A DNA stretch of 64,000 bases from Cordilura impudica (GCA_963682025.1 OY821521.1:166219961-166283960), one strand, 5' to 3'; shown: positions 44,831-57,108, counted from the stretch's first letter. Notes: generated by a model not told the origin, from the letters alone. Numbers and translations: made by a program.

Positions 44831-45138
44831 ATTTAAAAAAAGGGTTGAGACGTAATGCGCTTAATTGTTAAATTATATTAATTGTTAAATTATATTATTC
44901 AAAACAATAATATTCGCAATTTGAGTTATATAGTTTAAATACCTGACAAAATGGGAAAAAATTTAAATAACAGGTAAATGGTAAAAAAAACTATTGCGAC
45001 ACATCTTTTTAAGATATGAACAGGTATACTTTACCTTTTAAAAGAGGTTAGGGTCTGGGTTTTTTATGCTTAAAAAAGTGGTAATAAAAGATAAAAAATT
45101 ATATTTTACATAATTGCATGAAAGAGTATTTGTAATAA
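44831..45138. other. AT-rich stretch, no gene seen
   Basis: Contains a small duplication of TTAATTGTTAAATTATA (about 44866-44902); otherwise nothing is supported. Confidence 0.5.
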
Positions 45139-45512
45139 CTAGCAGATTCCAGTACTCGTAATTCGAGTGCAAATTCTAGAAAATTTTATTTTTTCATTTA
45201 ATAAAGACCCTTAGGTATGCTTTACAATTCAACTCATTTTAAATGAAGAAAACAAACTCAACACATTAACAGAAGCACATTAACAAATTTAATAAACACA
45301 CACATAGCATTGTATAATTTTATGTATGTGTTAGTAGCAACCTTAAACGACCGTAATTCCAAAAAAAATATTCCAGACGATGAAAATCTGCAAATCTGGG
45401 CAACAGCTAAAAGGAAATACCTTTCAAATGATAAATTTTTTGTCAAAATCGGGGTAAAACTGTGAAACTTACATCGGTCACAAGAAATCGATTTGCCTAT
45501 TAATAATATAGA
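45139..45512 (-). mobile_element. Family H Helitron, copy 4
   Basis: In minus orientation it runs from TCTATATTATTAATAGGC (45512) to the hairpin and CTGCTAG (45139), followed by T. Length 374 bp. Confidence 0.87.
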
Positions 45513-45544
45513 TGTTTCCACAATTATTATTCATTACAGTTTGA

Positions 45545-46190
45545 ACAATGGCTAAGTACTGTTATAGAGATCTCGCTGATACTAAGCAACCATTTCTTTA
45601 AGAATTATAACCTACAAGAAATTGAAATACACAAAGAAAAATTACAACTTTTGCATCAAATTGGAAGAAACGGTACATTGAATGCTCTCATAACAAGGCA
45701 AAGATGTACAAACGCCACCAAGACTGGTTATTAAAGGAACCTATTTTTGAGAGTTCATATACAACTGCCAGCGAAAGTGGAATAAAGGGTCGACCAGGAA
45801 AACCCATTAACGGATGTAGTGAAAGATGTCGAAGGTGCCAGCTGGAGAATATCAATGAAGAAATTTCTCAGAGAATTATTAAGGATTTATTTTTGCACCA
45901 AATTTAACCAACACAAAATAAAAAAAATAAAATTTAAATAATTGAAAAAATAGTAGAAGCGAGCCCAAGGCGCACAACGAGGATTTTGAAAAGCACCTAC
46001 ACCAATTGAAGATAAGAAATTTACTCCAGAAGAAGCGTTCGCCCTATTTTTGGATTTCAAGTTGACCAAAAATCAATATAAGAAATTGCGCAAGCGAGCC
46101 AATAAAAAGAATTGTGAGATTTTTCCGGAATATCAAGTTTTACTTCTTCCCAAAAAAGAATTCTTGTCTATTAGTGCAATTTTTAACTAA
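45545..46190 (+). pseudogene. Family Z transposase-like N-terminal fragment
   Basis: The first part (45690-45907) reads KRHQDWLLKEPIFESSYTT, GIKGRPGKPINGCSERCRRC and QLENINEEISQRIIKD. A second segment (about 46010-46190) in another frame reads KKFTPEEAFALFLDFKLTKN, QYKKLRKRANKKNCEIFPEY and LLLPKKEFLS. I know both blocks as the N-terminal region (GRPxKxF..SxRSK; TPEEALAL..LTxxQYxxLR....IYPxY) of the protein family that ends in LPIGxLSEEAQE. Stops and a frame change make it non-functional. The catalytic middle is not present next to it. Its 3' side runs into the 200-bp segment shared with fam1 copy 2. Confidence 0.6.
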
Positions 46191-46380
46191 AGTAAAAATA
46201 TACGACATTTTCACTTCTCTATATTGAACCAATGTTAGGTAACTTTAACGTTCGCTGCTTAATAAATTATATTTTAACTCGGCCTCTTTCAAAAAAAGCT
46301 TACCATTGGCCCTTGCAACCATTAGGACTGAAAAGTTTAAGAGGCCAAAGTTTGGCATTTTCTGACAAAATTTAACTTAC
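46175..46380 (+). repeat. Segment shared with 36975-37170
   Basis: Same order of blocks as upstream of fam1 copy 2 (CTTCTCTATATTGAACCAAT ... GAGGCCAAAGTTTGGCATTT). It is most likely the 5' part of a fam1-type element that has lost its gene. Confidence 0.7.
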
Positions 46381-46479
46381 AAAATTTTTAAAAGTATTAG
46401 TTGTAAAATTAACTGAAAAAATAAGACATTATGTAAAAAACCTTTTTAACTTTCACTTTTGTACTAAAATTCAACTAAA

Positions 46480-47255
46480 AACAAGTAAGAAAATTATAGT
46501 CGGTCTAGACCGATTATACGATACCCTATACCATGCGTTTAGAGACCCTAGCTCTTAGGCCCAACTAACTGGACATAGAAAATAAGCAAAAACAAATTTG
46601 AGTGGGATTTTTATTAATTTTTTTGGCTGCAGATATGAAAAAGTTCATATCGGATGCTATATCTATATAGGGACTTGGTCCAAAAATGGACCGATCCCGA
46701 TCATGTTTGGTAAAGTCTCTTGTATTTTGCAAAAATATATACAAACAAAATTTGAGAAGAATCAGTGCAATATTTTTGTTTTTTAATAGATTTAAGTGAA
46801 GATCGGGAAGCAGCTCTATATGGGGTCAAAGGGATCATTTTTGGACTACTCATTAATGGATGTAAAGAACGCATACAAACCCAATTTGAGTAAGATGTAT
46901 ATGACAATTTGGATCTTATGGCAATTTATGTCGATTTCATATGGGTAATTTGTATGGGGGCTAGGTCTGAACATGGACCGATTCTCACCAATTTCAATAG
47001 CGTTCATCCCATGGCCGATAGAAGCTTATATACCAAATTTCATCAAAATATATTCATATTTGCGACCTGCAGTTTGATTACAAGGTTTACATGGACACAC
47101 AGACGGACGGACGGACGGATATTGTTAAATCAACTCAGAAAGTGATTCTGATTCGATCGGTATAATTAAAGATGGGTCTAGGTCAAATATTTTTTGTTGT
47201 TACAAACAGCAGCACAAAGTCATTATACCCAAACCACATAGTGGTATAGGGTATA
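46480..47255 (+). mobile_element. Family M copy
   Basis: Complete, with palindrome, subterminal repeats (ATACCCTATACCATG / GTGGTATAGGGTATA) and a short (GGAC)n (47103-47118). Nearly identical to the copy at 40.8 kb. Confidence 0.9.
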
Positions 47256-47489
47256 ATGAAAATATATTTTAAACCCTCCATAACTTTTTATCGGTCGATA
47301 TTTAAGTTTTATAGCAAAAATTAAAGGCTAAATGCCCACCTACCAAACAAAAAAAAACGCATATAAAAATCAAAAGTTATGGATATTTGACCGCCTATTT
47401 CGAAGAAATATTATTTTGGAAAATATTTTGAAAAAATTTTTGAATATATTAAATATGAAATAAAAAAACATTATTTTCGATATTCATCA
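47256..47489. other. Short AT-rich spacer
   Basis: No feature is supported between a family M and a family H copy. Confidence 0.5.
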
Positions 47490-47863
47490 TCTGTAATATT
47501 AATAGGCTAGGCGATTTCTTGTGCCCGATGTTTTGTTCTACTGTTTTATCCCGATTTTGACCAAACGTATATTATTTAAAAGGTATTTCTTTTTAGTGGT
47601 TTTGAAGATTTACAGATTTTTTGATATTTTCCTTTATTTTGAGTAAATTGCATTTAAATTTGCTACCTAAACATACATAAAATTATACAATGCTATGTGT
47701 GTGTTTATTAAATTTAATGTGTTTGTAATAAAAATGTGTTTGTTTTTTGTGTTGATTTGTGAATTGGCTATAATTAATTAGCATACCTTCACGGTTTTTA
47801 TTTAATGATAAAATTAAATTTCCTAGAATTTGCACTCGAATTTCGAGGGCTGGAATCTGCTAG
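47490..47863 (+). mobile_element. Family H Helitron, copy 5
   Basis: TCTGTAATATTAATAGGC at the 5' end after A; hairpin GCACTCGAATTTCGAGGGC and TGGAATCTGCTAG before T. 374 bp. Confidence 0.88.
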
Positions 47864-47908
47864 TTTTATTAATTGAGTCAGAAATTAATCAGGTTCAAGA
47901 TCAAATGT

Positions 47909-48668
47909 TTATACCCTTTACCACTATGTGGTTTGGGTATAATGGCTTTGTGCTGCTGTTTGTAACTACCAAAAATATTTGACCGAAACACTTTCTGAGT
48001 CGTTTTAATGATGTCCGTCCGTCCGTCTGTGTGTCCATGTAGACCTTGTAATCAAACTACAGGTCGCAAATATGAATATATTTTGATGAAATTTGGAATA
48101 TAAGCTTTTATCGGCCATAGGATGAAATCTGTTGAAATTGGTGAAAATCGGTCTATGTTCAGACCTAGTCCCCATACAAATGACCCCCTATGAAATCGAC
48201 ATAAATTGCCATAAGATCCAAATTATCGTATAGATCTTAGTAAAATTGGGTTTTTATGTGATTATTGTATCTATTAATCAGTAGTCCAAAAATAATCCCT
48301 ATTGGACAATTCTTAGTCATAGGTCATATATAAAGCTGCTTCCCGATCTTCACTTATATCTATCAAAAAACAAAAATATTGCACAGATTTTTCTCAAATT
48401 TGGTTTGTTTATATTTTTTCAAAATATAAGTGACTTTACCAAATATGGTCAGTATCGGTCCATTTTTTGACCTAGTCCACATATAAATATAGCACCCGAT
48501 ATGAACTTTTTCATATCTGCAGCCAAAAAAATTAATAACAATTCCACTCAAATTTGGTTTTTGCTTATTTTCTATATCCAGTTAGTTGGACCGAAGAGAT
48601 AGGGTTTCTAAACCATGGTATAGGGTATCGTATGGTCGGTCTAGACCGTCTAAAATTTTCTTACTTGT
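47909..48668 (-). mobile_element. Family M copy, inverted
   Basis: Runs from TTATACCCTTTACCACTATG to CGGTCTAGACCGTCTAAAAT ... CTTACTTG. The (GTCC)n tract is short (48013-48024). It is in opposite orientation to the copy 650 bp upstream, making an inverted pair around family H copy 5. Confidence 0.88.
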
Positions 48669-48934
48669 TTTACTTTAAATAAAGCACATTTGTTTCAAAA
48701 ATATATCTATATTCTCCATGAATTTTTCATGCACGTGCAATACCAAGAAATATTTGGAGTCGGAGTCGCGAGTTATTATAGCGACTCCACAACTCTGATA
48801 CGGTCTCTACTTTCATATGAATATGGTCTTGTTCAAATCCAAAAAGTACTGTCGACGGTGTAATAATAACAATATAAATATATCAGTTATTATGATTATT
48901 GACAGCCCTCCTCATTTGTTGTCAGTTTGCTGAA
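48669..48934. other. Intron segment with a small inverted motif
   Basis: GGAGTCGGAGTCGCGAG and CGACTCCACAACTCTGA (about 48758-48798) form an imperfect hairpin. No gene. Confidence 0.5.
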
Positions 48935-49160
48935 AATCAGTGACGAAATGAATGTGCGTGCTAATATTATTAAATATCTTCAACAAAATCCAAACTGGTT
49001 CTACAAAAATTTGACCAAAGCGATTTTTTTCTTATTACAAAATACTTTAAGACCTCATCTTTAAAACACGTTTAGATGGATTTCAAAATCCGTTAAAGTA
49101 CGGCCTTTATCGTTTTGGACAAAAAAAAAAAGAAACAAAAATTATCTGTAAACGTTTTTT
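48935..49160 (+). pseudogene. Possible Tc1/mariner transposase N-terminal fragment
   Basis: From ATG at 48948 the frame reads MNVRANIIKYLQQNPNWFYK, NLTKA. A later segment in other frames resembles a helix-turn-helix followed by a K...R.G stretch. The arrangement is reminiscent of Tc1-like N-termini (IIKYFEQNPNxSYxxIAKAL). It has no catalytic part and no visible inverted repeats. Weak assignment. Confidence 0.35.
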
Positions 49161-49399
49161 ACATACAAATTTCCACTTAGGCTTTAATTTAATATTTCCC
49201 ATACACAAATGAATATTGTGATAAATTTATGTATTTGATTTGAAACATAAATTTATGTTAACACGCAGCTACCATAAAGCGAATTGTATTTTATTGTAGT
49301 ACATGTTTTTTTTATTTATTTATTTATTTTTTTTTGTCGACAACACATGCTAATAAATATATTCTTCCATTTTCACACGTTTCTTTCCACGTCTTACAG

Positions 49400-49471
49400 G
49401 ATAACAGTGGCTCAATTGAAAATGAAGAACTTAAAGGATTTCTAAAGGATTTATTGGAGTTGGTGAAAAAG
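49400..49471 (+). CDS. Cbp53E: Calbindin-32-like protein, penultimate coding exon
   Basis: 24 codons: DNSGSIENEELKGFLKDLL, ELVKK. It is preceded by a TTACAG acceptor and followed by GTAAAA, and is phase 0 on both sides. It supplies loop positions 3-12 and the exiting helix of EF-hand 5. With the DR of the previous exon the loop is canonical for calcium binding (acidic residues at 1, 3 and 12, Ser at 5, Gly at 6). It is nearly identical to Drosophila calbindin-32, so the protein is under strong constraint despite the very large intron before this exon. Confidence 0.95.
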
Positions 49472-49595
49472 GTAAAATAAAAACAGTTTTTTGCTTTGCT
49501 ATTTTTATTTCTTGCATTGGTATTGATTATTTCAAGGATTTAAATTGAATTGTAAAGTGTATTTTTTCTTTTTATTCTTATTTATTTCTCTTAAG
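49472..49595 (+). other. Short calbindin intron (124 bp)
   Basis: GTAAAA donor, T-rich tract and TCTTAAG acceptor. In contrast to its 25-kb neighbour it carries no insertion. Confidence 0.9.
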
Positions 49596-49742
49596 GATGA
49601 CTATGATGCTTCAGATTTAAAAGCATTTGAGGAAACCATATTGCGCGGTGTGGGCTATGATAAGGATGGTAAAATATCACGTAAAGAATTGACCATGATT
49701 TTATTAACTTTAGCTAAAATGCCACCAGAGGATGATCAGTAA
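49596..49742 (+). CDS. Cbp53E: Calbindin-32-like protein, last coding exon
   Basis: 49 codons including the TAA stop at 49740-49742: DDYDASDLKAFEETILRGVG, YDKDGKISRKELTMILLTLA, KMPPEDDQ. It holds EF-hand 6. Its loop GYDKDGKISRKE has Gly instead of Asp at position 1 but keeps Asp at 3 and 5, Gly 6, Ile 8 and Glu 12, so calcium binding by this hand is doubtful. The acidic C-terminal tail is typical of the family. The frame upstream of 49596 is open by chance, but the acceptor and homology fix the exon start. This is the natural C-terminus of the protein. Confidence 0.95.
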   Translation, partial: DDYDASDLKAFEETILRGVGYDKDGKISRKELTMILLTLAKMPPEDDQ

Positions 49743-49812
49743 ATTTTTTCAAAAGAACGAACTTAAAAAAAACAACAACAACAACAAAATAATGTTTTTG
49801 TAACATTATTGA

Positions 49813-49818
49813 AATAAA
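49813..49818 (+). promoter_or_regulatory. Cbp53E: Candidate polyadenylation signal
   Basis: AATAAA 71 bp after the stop codon. Several more A-rich candidates follow in the next 300 bp, so the true 3' end is uncertain. Confidence 0.4.
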
Positions 49819-50885
49819 ATGAAATCGGAAGAAAATCATTTGAAAAAGATTTCACAATGATAATCTAACAAATTTTTGGGCAGAAACAACATTTGGCCGT
49901 TATTTCAAATGGCTGCAAAATTACACTTTATTTAAAAAATTAACACAAAAAAACCCCCCCAAAATCAATTGTAGGTAAGAAATATATACAAAATCTATTT
50001 ACTATATATATAAATAAACTAAATAATGAAAGAAACATTTAAGAAAAGAAAAACAAAAAAATAGTTATTAAAACAAAAATGGTTTTCTTAAAAAAAAAAA
50101 TAAAATATTTTTACAATATTTAATAAATATTGTTCAAATATTTTGTGTTTTGAAATATTTAAGTGTATTTATTTATTCAAATATTTAATGTAAAACAAAC
50201 GCCATTTTATTAATGTGAAACGAATTAATCAGTAAATCAACGATTTTATTATAATTTAAGTATATTTTAATTATTTAGATAATTTTTTTGATATTTATAA
50301 TAAAAAGATTAATATTTAATAAAAACAAAAGAGTAATATATAGACAGCCTTTTTTATAAAATGATACGTTATGAAAAATTTTTAATTTCCTAAAAATTTC
50401 ACAAGTTTTCCTCAACGTTTCGTTTTATAAATTAAGCCCAAAAGTTTTCTTTATTTTTTTTTTTTTTTTTGATATTTAAGCAACACATTTTTTGAAATTC
50501 AAACTCAAACCAGATATTTCTAATTAAGTGTATTTTATTAATTAATAAATCTATGGAAAAAAGAAAAAAATACAAGATTACAATTTCTTCTTGAAAAGTT
50601 CTTATGCCTCCAATTGCAAGCTTTTTTTATAATAGACAAGTCCAAAAAATAATGTTGAAAAATAATAAGAAGAAACTAAAATTAATAATAAAAACAATTA
50701 AGGTTTAATGCGCTGAAAAAATCGAAAATCATTGTCTCATGTTACTAAGGAGTCTGTGGAATAGAATATAACTAAAAACAAAAACAACTAAAAACTGAAA
50801 TGGTCAAACCCTGATTGACATCTCTTTAAAGTCGAAACTTTCTATAAAAAATTGTAAAAAAAAAAAGTTTAAAAAGAAATTTTTT
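49819..50885. other. Downstream flank of the calbindin gene, AT-rich
   Basis: 3' UTR and/or intergenic sequence with poly-A and poly-T runs. No gene or TE is recognised. Confidence 0.6.
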
Positions 50886-53660
50886 TCCAAGCAAAAAACT
50901 TTTTTATAAATGAAACTTTTTCTTATAAAAGGCACTTTTTATAAAAGGTACTTTTTTATAAAAGGTACTTTTTTATAAAAGGTACTTTTTTATAAAAGGT
51001 GCTTTTTTATAAAAGGCACTTTTATATAAAGAGTACTTTTTTATAAAAGGTATTTTTTTATAAAGAGTACCTTTTTATATGAAGTACTTTTTTATAAAAG
51101 GTAAATTTTTATAAAAGGAGATATTTGTTTGAAGAACTTTTTTATAAAATGTTCTTTTAAAATTATAACAATTTTTATAAAAGGTACCTTTTTTAAAACG
51201 TACTTTGCTCATAGAAGGCACCCTTTTTAAAAGGTATTTTGTTTATAAATAGAACGTTTTTTTGAAGGAACTTTTTTTATAAAAGTTACTTTTTTTATAA
51301 AAAGAACTTTTTTTTTGAAGGTACTTTGTTTATAAAAGGTACTTTTTTTATAAATAGAACTTTTTTAGAAGACATACTTTATTAGAAAGAAAGGACATTT
51401 TTGCAACGATACTTTTCAAACAAAAGGTTCTTTTTTAAAAAAGTTTTTAAATATTACTTTTCTGTAAAGGGTAGTTTTTTATAAATGGTACTTTTTTTGC
51501 AAAGTAACCTTTTTATAGATGGTGTTTTTTTATAAGTTGTGCTTTCTTATAAAAGGCATTTTTTATAAAAGATATATTTTTTTATAGAACTTTTTTATAA
51601 TAGGTACTTTTTTAGAAAAGATTTTTTTTTATAAAAAGGTACTTCTTTATAAAAGGTACTTCTTTGGATTAAAAAAGCAGAAAATGTACTATTTTATAAA
51701 GCTAATTATTTTCTAAAAAATTTAAATTTTTATAAAAGGTACTTTTTTTTATAAGAGTTGCTCTTTTATAAAAATTACTTTTAATGAAAGGTACTTTTTT
51801 TAAAAAAGTTTTTTTTGTTTATAAAGGTTACTATTTACTTTTTTATAAAAGATACCTCTTTAAGTTATTTAATTTTTTATAAAAATAAATTTTTTTTGAA
51901 AGGAAATTTTTGAATAAAATGTACTTTTTTAGTAAAAGGTACTTTTTTATAATTTTTTTTATAAAAGGTACTTTCTTTATAAATGTATGTTTTTATAAAA
52001 GATTCTTTTTCATAAAGGTACTTTTTGATAAAAGATACTTTTTGATAAAAGGTACTTTTTGATAAGAGGTACTTTTTGATAAAAGGTACTTTTTGATAAA
52101 ATGTACTTTTTGATAAAAAGGTACTTTTTGATAAAAAGAACTTTTTTATAAAAGTAATTTTTTTGTATAAAACTTAATTTTTTATATACGCTACTTTCTT
52201 AATGAAACATATTTTTTTTTTTTTGAAAAAGTAACTTTTTTATAAAAAGTACTTTTCTGTTAAAAGTACTTTTTTATAAATGGTACTTTTCTTTCATAAG
52301 ATGTGCTTTCTTATAAAATGTATTTTTATACATTTTCATAAATAGTATTTTTAAGTACTTTTTTATAAACGGTACTTTTTTATAAACGGTACTTTTTTGT
52401 AAAAAGGTACTTTTTTAAATAAGGTACTATTTTGTATTAAAAAAATTTTTTTTAAGAAAATGTACTATTTTATAAAGCTACTTCTTTTCTATGAAAGGTA
52501 CTTTTTTTTTATAAAAGGTACTCTTCTTATAAAAGGTACTCTTCTTATAAAAGGTGCTCTTTTATAAAAAGTGGTTGTAATAAAAGATACTTTCTTTATA
52601 AAAAGTTACTATTTTTAGAAAAGGTACGTTTTTATAAAAGATACTTTTTTTAAGTCATATATACTTTTTTTAATAAAAGTTATTTTTTTTAAAGGATCTT
52701 TATAAAAGGTTCTTTTTTATTAAAAATTACTTTTTTATAAAAGGTACTTTTTTTATTAAAATAATAGGTACTTTTTTATTTTATTAAAAGTTAATTTTTT
52801 GTAAAAAATACTTTTTTTTATAAAAAATTTTTTTTTATATATAAAAGGCACTATTCTTTTATAAAAGGTACTTTTTTAACAGTTATTTTTTTTTTATAAA
52901 AGGTACTTTTTGAATATTTTTTAATTAAAAGAACTTTTTTATATAAAGTATTCCTTTATAAAAGGCACTTTTTTATAAAAGCTACTTTTTTATAAAAAGT
53001 ACTTTTTATTAAAGGGTAACTCTTCTATCGAGCTTTTTTTTAAAGCGTACTTTTTTTAAAATTTGAAAAGTTCTTTTTTATAAAAAGTACTTTTTATTTA
53101 AAAGCACTTTTTTCTGAGAAGTGTTTTTTAAAACTGTTTTATAAAAGTTAGGTTGTTCTAAAAGTTTTTTTTTTCCCAAAAGATAAAGAGATATGTCATT
53201 TTTAAATAATTTTTTTTAGAAAGAATACATTTATAACAGGTACTTTTTTATAAAAGCTACTTCTTTTGTAAACGTGCATTTTTTCTGTAAGGTACTTTCT
53301 TTAGAAAAGTAATTTCTTTAAAAATGTTCCATTTTTCTAAAAGGTATGATGTACTGTAAAGTACTTTTCTTCAGGTACTTTTTTATATATGGTACCTTTT
53401 CTAAAAGATAATTTCTTCTTATTCTAATATATAATTTTTCCTTAAATGTACTTTTTTGTAAATGTATTTTTTGCAATTTTTCCAAAAATAACTTGTTTGT
53501 AGCATGAAAATTTTACAAAAGTTATTTCTTTAAATATAAACATTCTCCTGAGAGACAATATTTTATAAAAAAAATGCTTATATGTTAAAAAAATAAAGGT
53601 ACTTTTTTCTAAAAGGACCTTTTTTAGAAAAGCCACTTTTTGTTAAAGTACTCTTTTCCA
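50886..53660. repeat. 17-bp minisatellite, about 2.8 kb
   Basis: The unit is TTTTTTATAAAAGGTAC with substitutions and indels, on the order of 150 copies. A block at about 52018-52140 consists of the variant TTTTTGATAAAAGGTAC repeated side by side, showing local homogenisation. The unit is nearly self-complementary around AAAAGGTACTTTT and TTTTATAAAA. Decay increases after about 53150. It starts 1.1 kb after the calbindin stop. Confidence 0.95.
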
Positions 53661-56114
53661 AAAAAAATTACTTTTTCCAAAATTTTCAAACTTTTTTTTC
53701 TAATTCCACAGACTCCTTCGCAAAACATCCATATTTTCTCCAAATACATCTTTTAAAAACCATACAAAATGAGAGAAAGATACCTTAGTAAATTAAAAAA
53801 AAATAATAACTAAAAAAAGCCACTCTATTTTAAACCAAACCAATTTGTAGTAATTTTCATAAAGTCTATAAAATGTTACAATAACAAAAAATTATTACTT
53901 GAGAAAAAATTTTATAAATGTTACTCAAACAGGATAGTTTGATAACAAACAAACGAAAATTACAAATATTAATTAAATACAACAAAAAAAACAAGAAATT
54001 ATATATGAATGTTAAGTATAATAAATATATTAAGTTAATATGATTTTTAATTTAAAATAAAGCCAAAATGAAAATCTTAACTTGAATGAAAATCTGAACT
54101 TGAATGAAAGAAAATCTATACAGAATATATACAGATTATATAAAATTATTTATTAAAAAAACAATTGGTCTGGTCAACTTAATAAATATAAACATAAATC
54201 TATAAAAATTGGGCTTATTTTATTGGGCTTATGAAACAAAACTTTTAAATGTTTTCTCAGAGACAAAAACTATAAAATTAATACCAGATTTTTGTTTATT
54301 TGATAAGCCCTAAAAGTATGTTAAAATTTTATAGTCTTTTTCTTTATTAATGTGGTAACTTATACCAACTTCTGTTAAGGTCTGTTAAGTTAACATTTGG
54401 TATAAAAATTAAACATGTTTTTGGGGCTTAATAAAAAAATAAATTTTATGAGGAAAATAGAGATCTTAATTTTGTAGTGAACCCTAAAAGTATGTTCTAT
54501 ATTTATACCGCTTAACATAAAATATCATTTTAAAAAACCTTAAAATAAGGTGACACAAGTTATAAAATAACCGTGCAAATATTTTCTTATTGTATGGAAA
54601 AAATTTAATTCCACATTAATTTTCATCTTCAAGAACCAATAAAATCAACAAAATTTTTTTTGATTTAAATATGTTTTTTTCTATGCTAACATAATTTCTC
54701 CCAGTTAGGGGAATTGGTCTTAAAGGAATTAGAAATAATTCACAAATCTTAAAATTATTTGTCATATAAATTTCTAACATTGAATTAAGTTGAACCAAGT
54801 CTTAACCAAACTAAATAAATATTAAAAAAAAGTTATGTATATTTGTATTGATTTATATGATTATTCTCTAAGTTGGACTACTCCTGTTGTGGTCTGTAAA
54901 GTTAGCAGTTGAATTTCTAGCAGTATAAAAATGTAACATATTTTTAGGGTTTATTGAAAAATATGAATGTTTCTTAGGTAAATATTTTTAATTCCATGAA
55001 ATATAATTTTTTTTTGTTAGACCCCAAAAGTATGATTTATTTTAAAATCACGTACCATAAAAAGTTAGCTTAACAGTTCTAGCAGAAAGTAGCAAAAGTT
55101 ATAGACATCTGTTATTTTAAAATTTCACAATCACGTTATTGAAGCTAAAAATGAAGCATGCTTTTAGTGCTTAGAGAAAAGCAAAGTAAGTTACAATTTC
55201 AGTGCCGTGTTTATATAACATAGGTTAACAGATCGTTAACAGAGCCTGTTAGCATGGTTGTCCTAGAACTTTTGTCACTTTCTGTTATGATACTATATGT
55301 TATTTTAACATTTAAATAATTTAAAAATATATTTTTTCTTATGAATTTAAATTTTTTTATTAAGCCCCAAAAATATGTTTAATTTTTATACTGCTTAACA
55401 TCAAATGTTAACTTGACAGTCCTTAACAAAGGACGACAAAAGTTATAGAATAACCATATAAAAATCCAAGTTATATTCAAGTTCAGTTCCATCTAGTCTA
55501 TCCACAAAACTGTTAAAAACTATTTTTTGGCCTTTAATAAAATAAAAATAAAATTGTGTGAAATAAAAAATTTCCATTTCCTAAAGTAACAAATCCTAAT
55601 AAGAATAGTATGAAATTTATAAGAACCTAAACTAAATAAATTAAAAAAGTAAACTGTGTAACTTTTAACTACGAGGTGCTATCGATTTTCTATTTCCTCT
55701 CCTTATATTTGTTTATATAATCTATTTTGTTTGTTAACTTATTTAAATAACTGCTAACTAAATTGTTGTTAAACTCTACTCTATTATCATATCAAAGCTT
55801 TCAAAAAAAAAAAAAAACCATATATATAAATATATATATGAAATCCAAATTCTCTACCTTAAATGCTGAAATAAATATATAATTATAAGAAAAAAAAATT
55901 ATGAATGATTACAAAAGTCTTTTGTTAAGGAAAATAAAAAAAACTAAGGTAAGCTTTAGTGTTTAAGTCACGAATTTAAATGCAATAATAGTAAAGAAAG
56001 AAGCCAACTACATAAAAATAAATTTGTTTATAGTAGTGAAAAAAGTTTGAGTCGGTCTTGACTCCAGACATGCCTTCTATCATGAGTTTCGACTTAACTG
56101 AGGATAATATAATA
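53661..56114. other. AT-rich intergenic region with degenerate repeats
   Basis: Fragments such as CCCTAAAAGTATGTT or CCCCAAAAGTATGAT (about 54306, 54480, 55019, 55362), often with ACCGCTTAACAT-like neighbours, suggest an old, decayed tandem or dispersed repeat. No gene is supported. Confidence 0.5.
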
Positions 56115-56488
56115 CTAGCAGATTCCAGCACTCGAAATCCGAGTGCAAATTCTAAGAAATATTATTTTTTCATTTAATAAAGGCCCTAAAGGTATGCTTC
56201 ACAATTCAACTCATTTTAAATGAAGAAACCGAACTCAACACATTAACACAAACACATTAACAAATTTAATAAACACACACATAGCATTGTATAATTTTAT
56301 GTATGTGTTAGTAACAACTTCAAACGATCATAACTCCAAAAAAATATTCCAGACGATGAAAATCTGTAAATCTGGGTAACAGCTAAAAAGAAATACCTTT
56401 CAAATGATAAATTTTTTGTCAAAATCGGGGTAAAACTGTGAAACTTACATCGGTCATAAGAAATCGTCTTGCCTATTAATATTACAGA
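56115..56488 (-). mobile_element. Family H Helitron, copy 6
   Basis: In minus orientation from TCTGTAATATTAATAGGC (56488) to the hairpin and CTGCTAG (56115), flanked by A and T. 374 bp. Confidence 0.88.
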
Positions 56489-56489
56489 T

Positions 56490-57108
56490 ATCAAATAAGC
56501 AAATTTGATTTAATTTGTGTAGCGTTGTTATTAGTCTGTGGGCTGAAGATATAAAAAAGTTCATCCGATCGATTTTCATATGGGGACTAGATCAAAAAAT
56601 GGACTGATCATAACCCTATTTACTAAAGTATTTGACTTTTTTTCTCGAAATCATCTATAAATCAAATTTGAGAAAAATGTATGGAATATTTTGATTTTAT
56701 TTTTTTTAAATAGATTTAAACAAAGATGGGGAGAATACCTAAAAATGCTCCTACAGGATTTGCTTTAGTAGTACTTGCTAGCGGGTATAATGGAGACATA
56801 TAACCAAGGTTGACTGGTATCTATAGAATAATCTATATCTCACGGGAATTTAAGTCGATCTCGTAGGTGTTATTTGTATGGAGGCTTGTTATGACAAGTG
56901 GCGATTTTGAACAATTTCAATATGGCCGCCAAAAGATTATATTCCTACCTTTATCAAAATATATTTGTATTAGCAACCTGTAGTTTAACTACATGGGCAC
57001 AGAGTCTGGCAGACGGATGGACGGACATCGCTAAATCGATTGAGTCGATCTATGTTTTTTTCTTTTTGTAGTTATAAACATTACACAGACTGGAATGGGG
57101 TATAAATA
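56490..57108 (+). mobile_element. Family M copy, old and diverged
   Basis: GTTCATCCGATCGATTTTCA, ATATGGGGACTAGATCAAAA, GGCGATTTTGAACAATTTCA, GACGGATGGACGGACATCGC and a final GGAATGGGGTATAAATA follow the family order with many substitutions. The left palindrome is missing. Confidence 0.65.
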
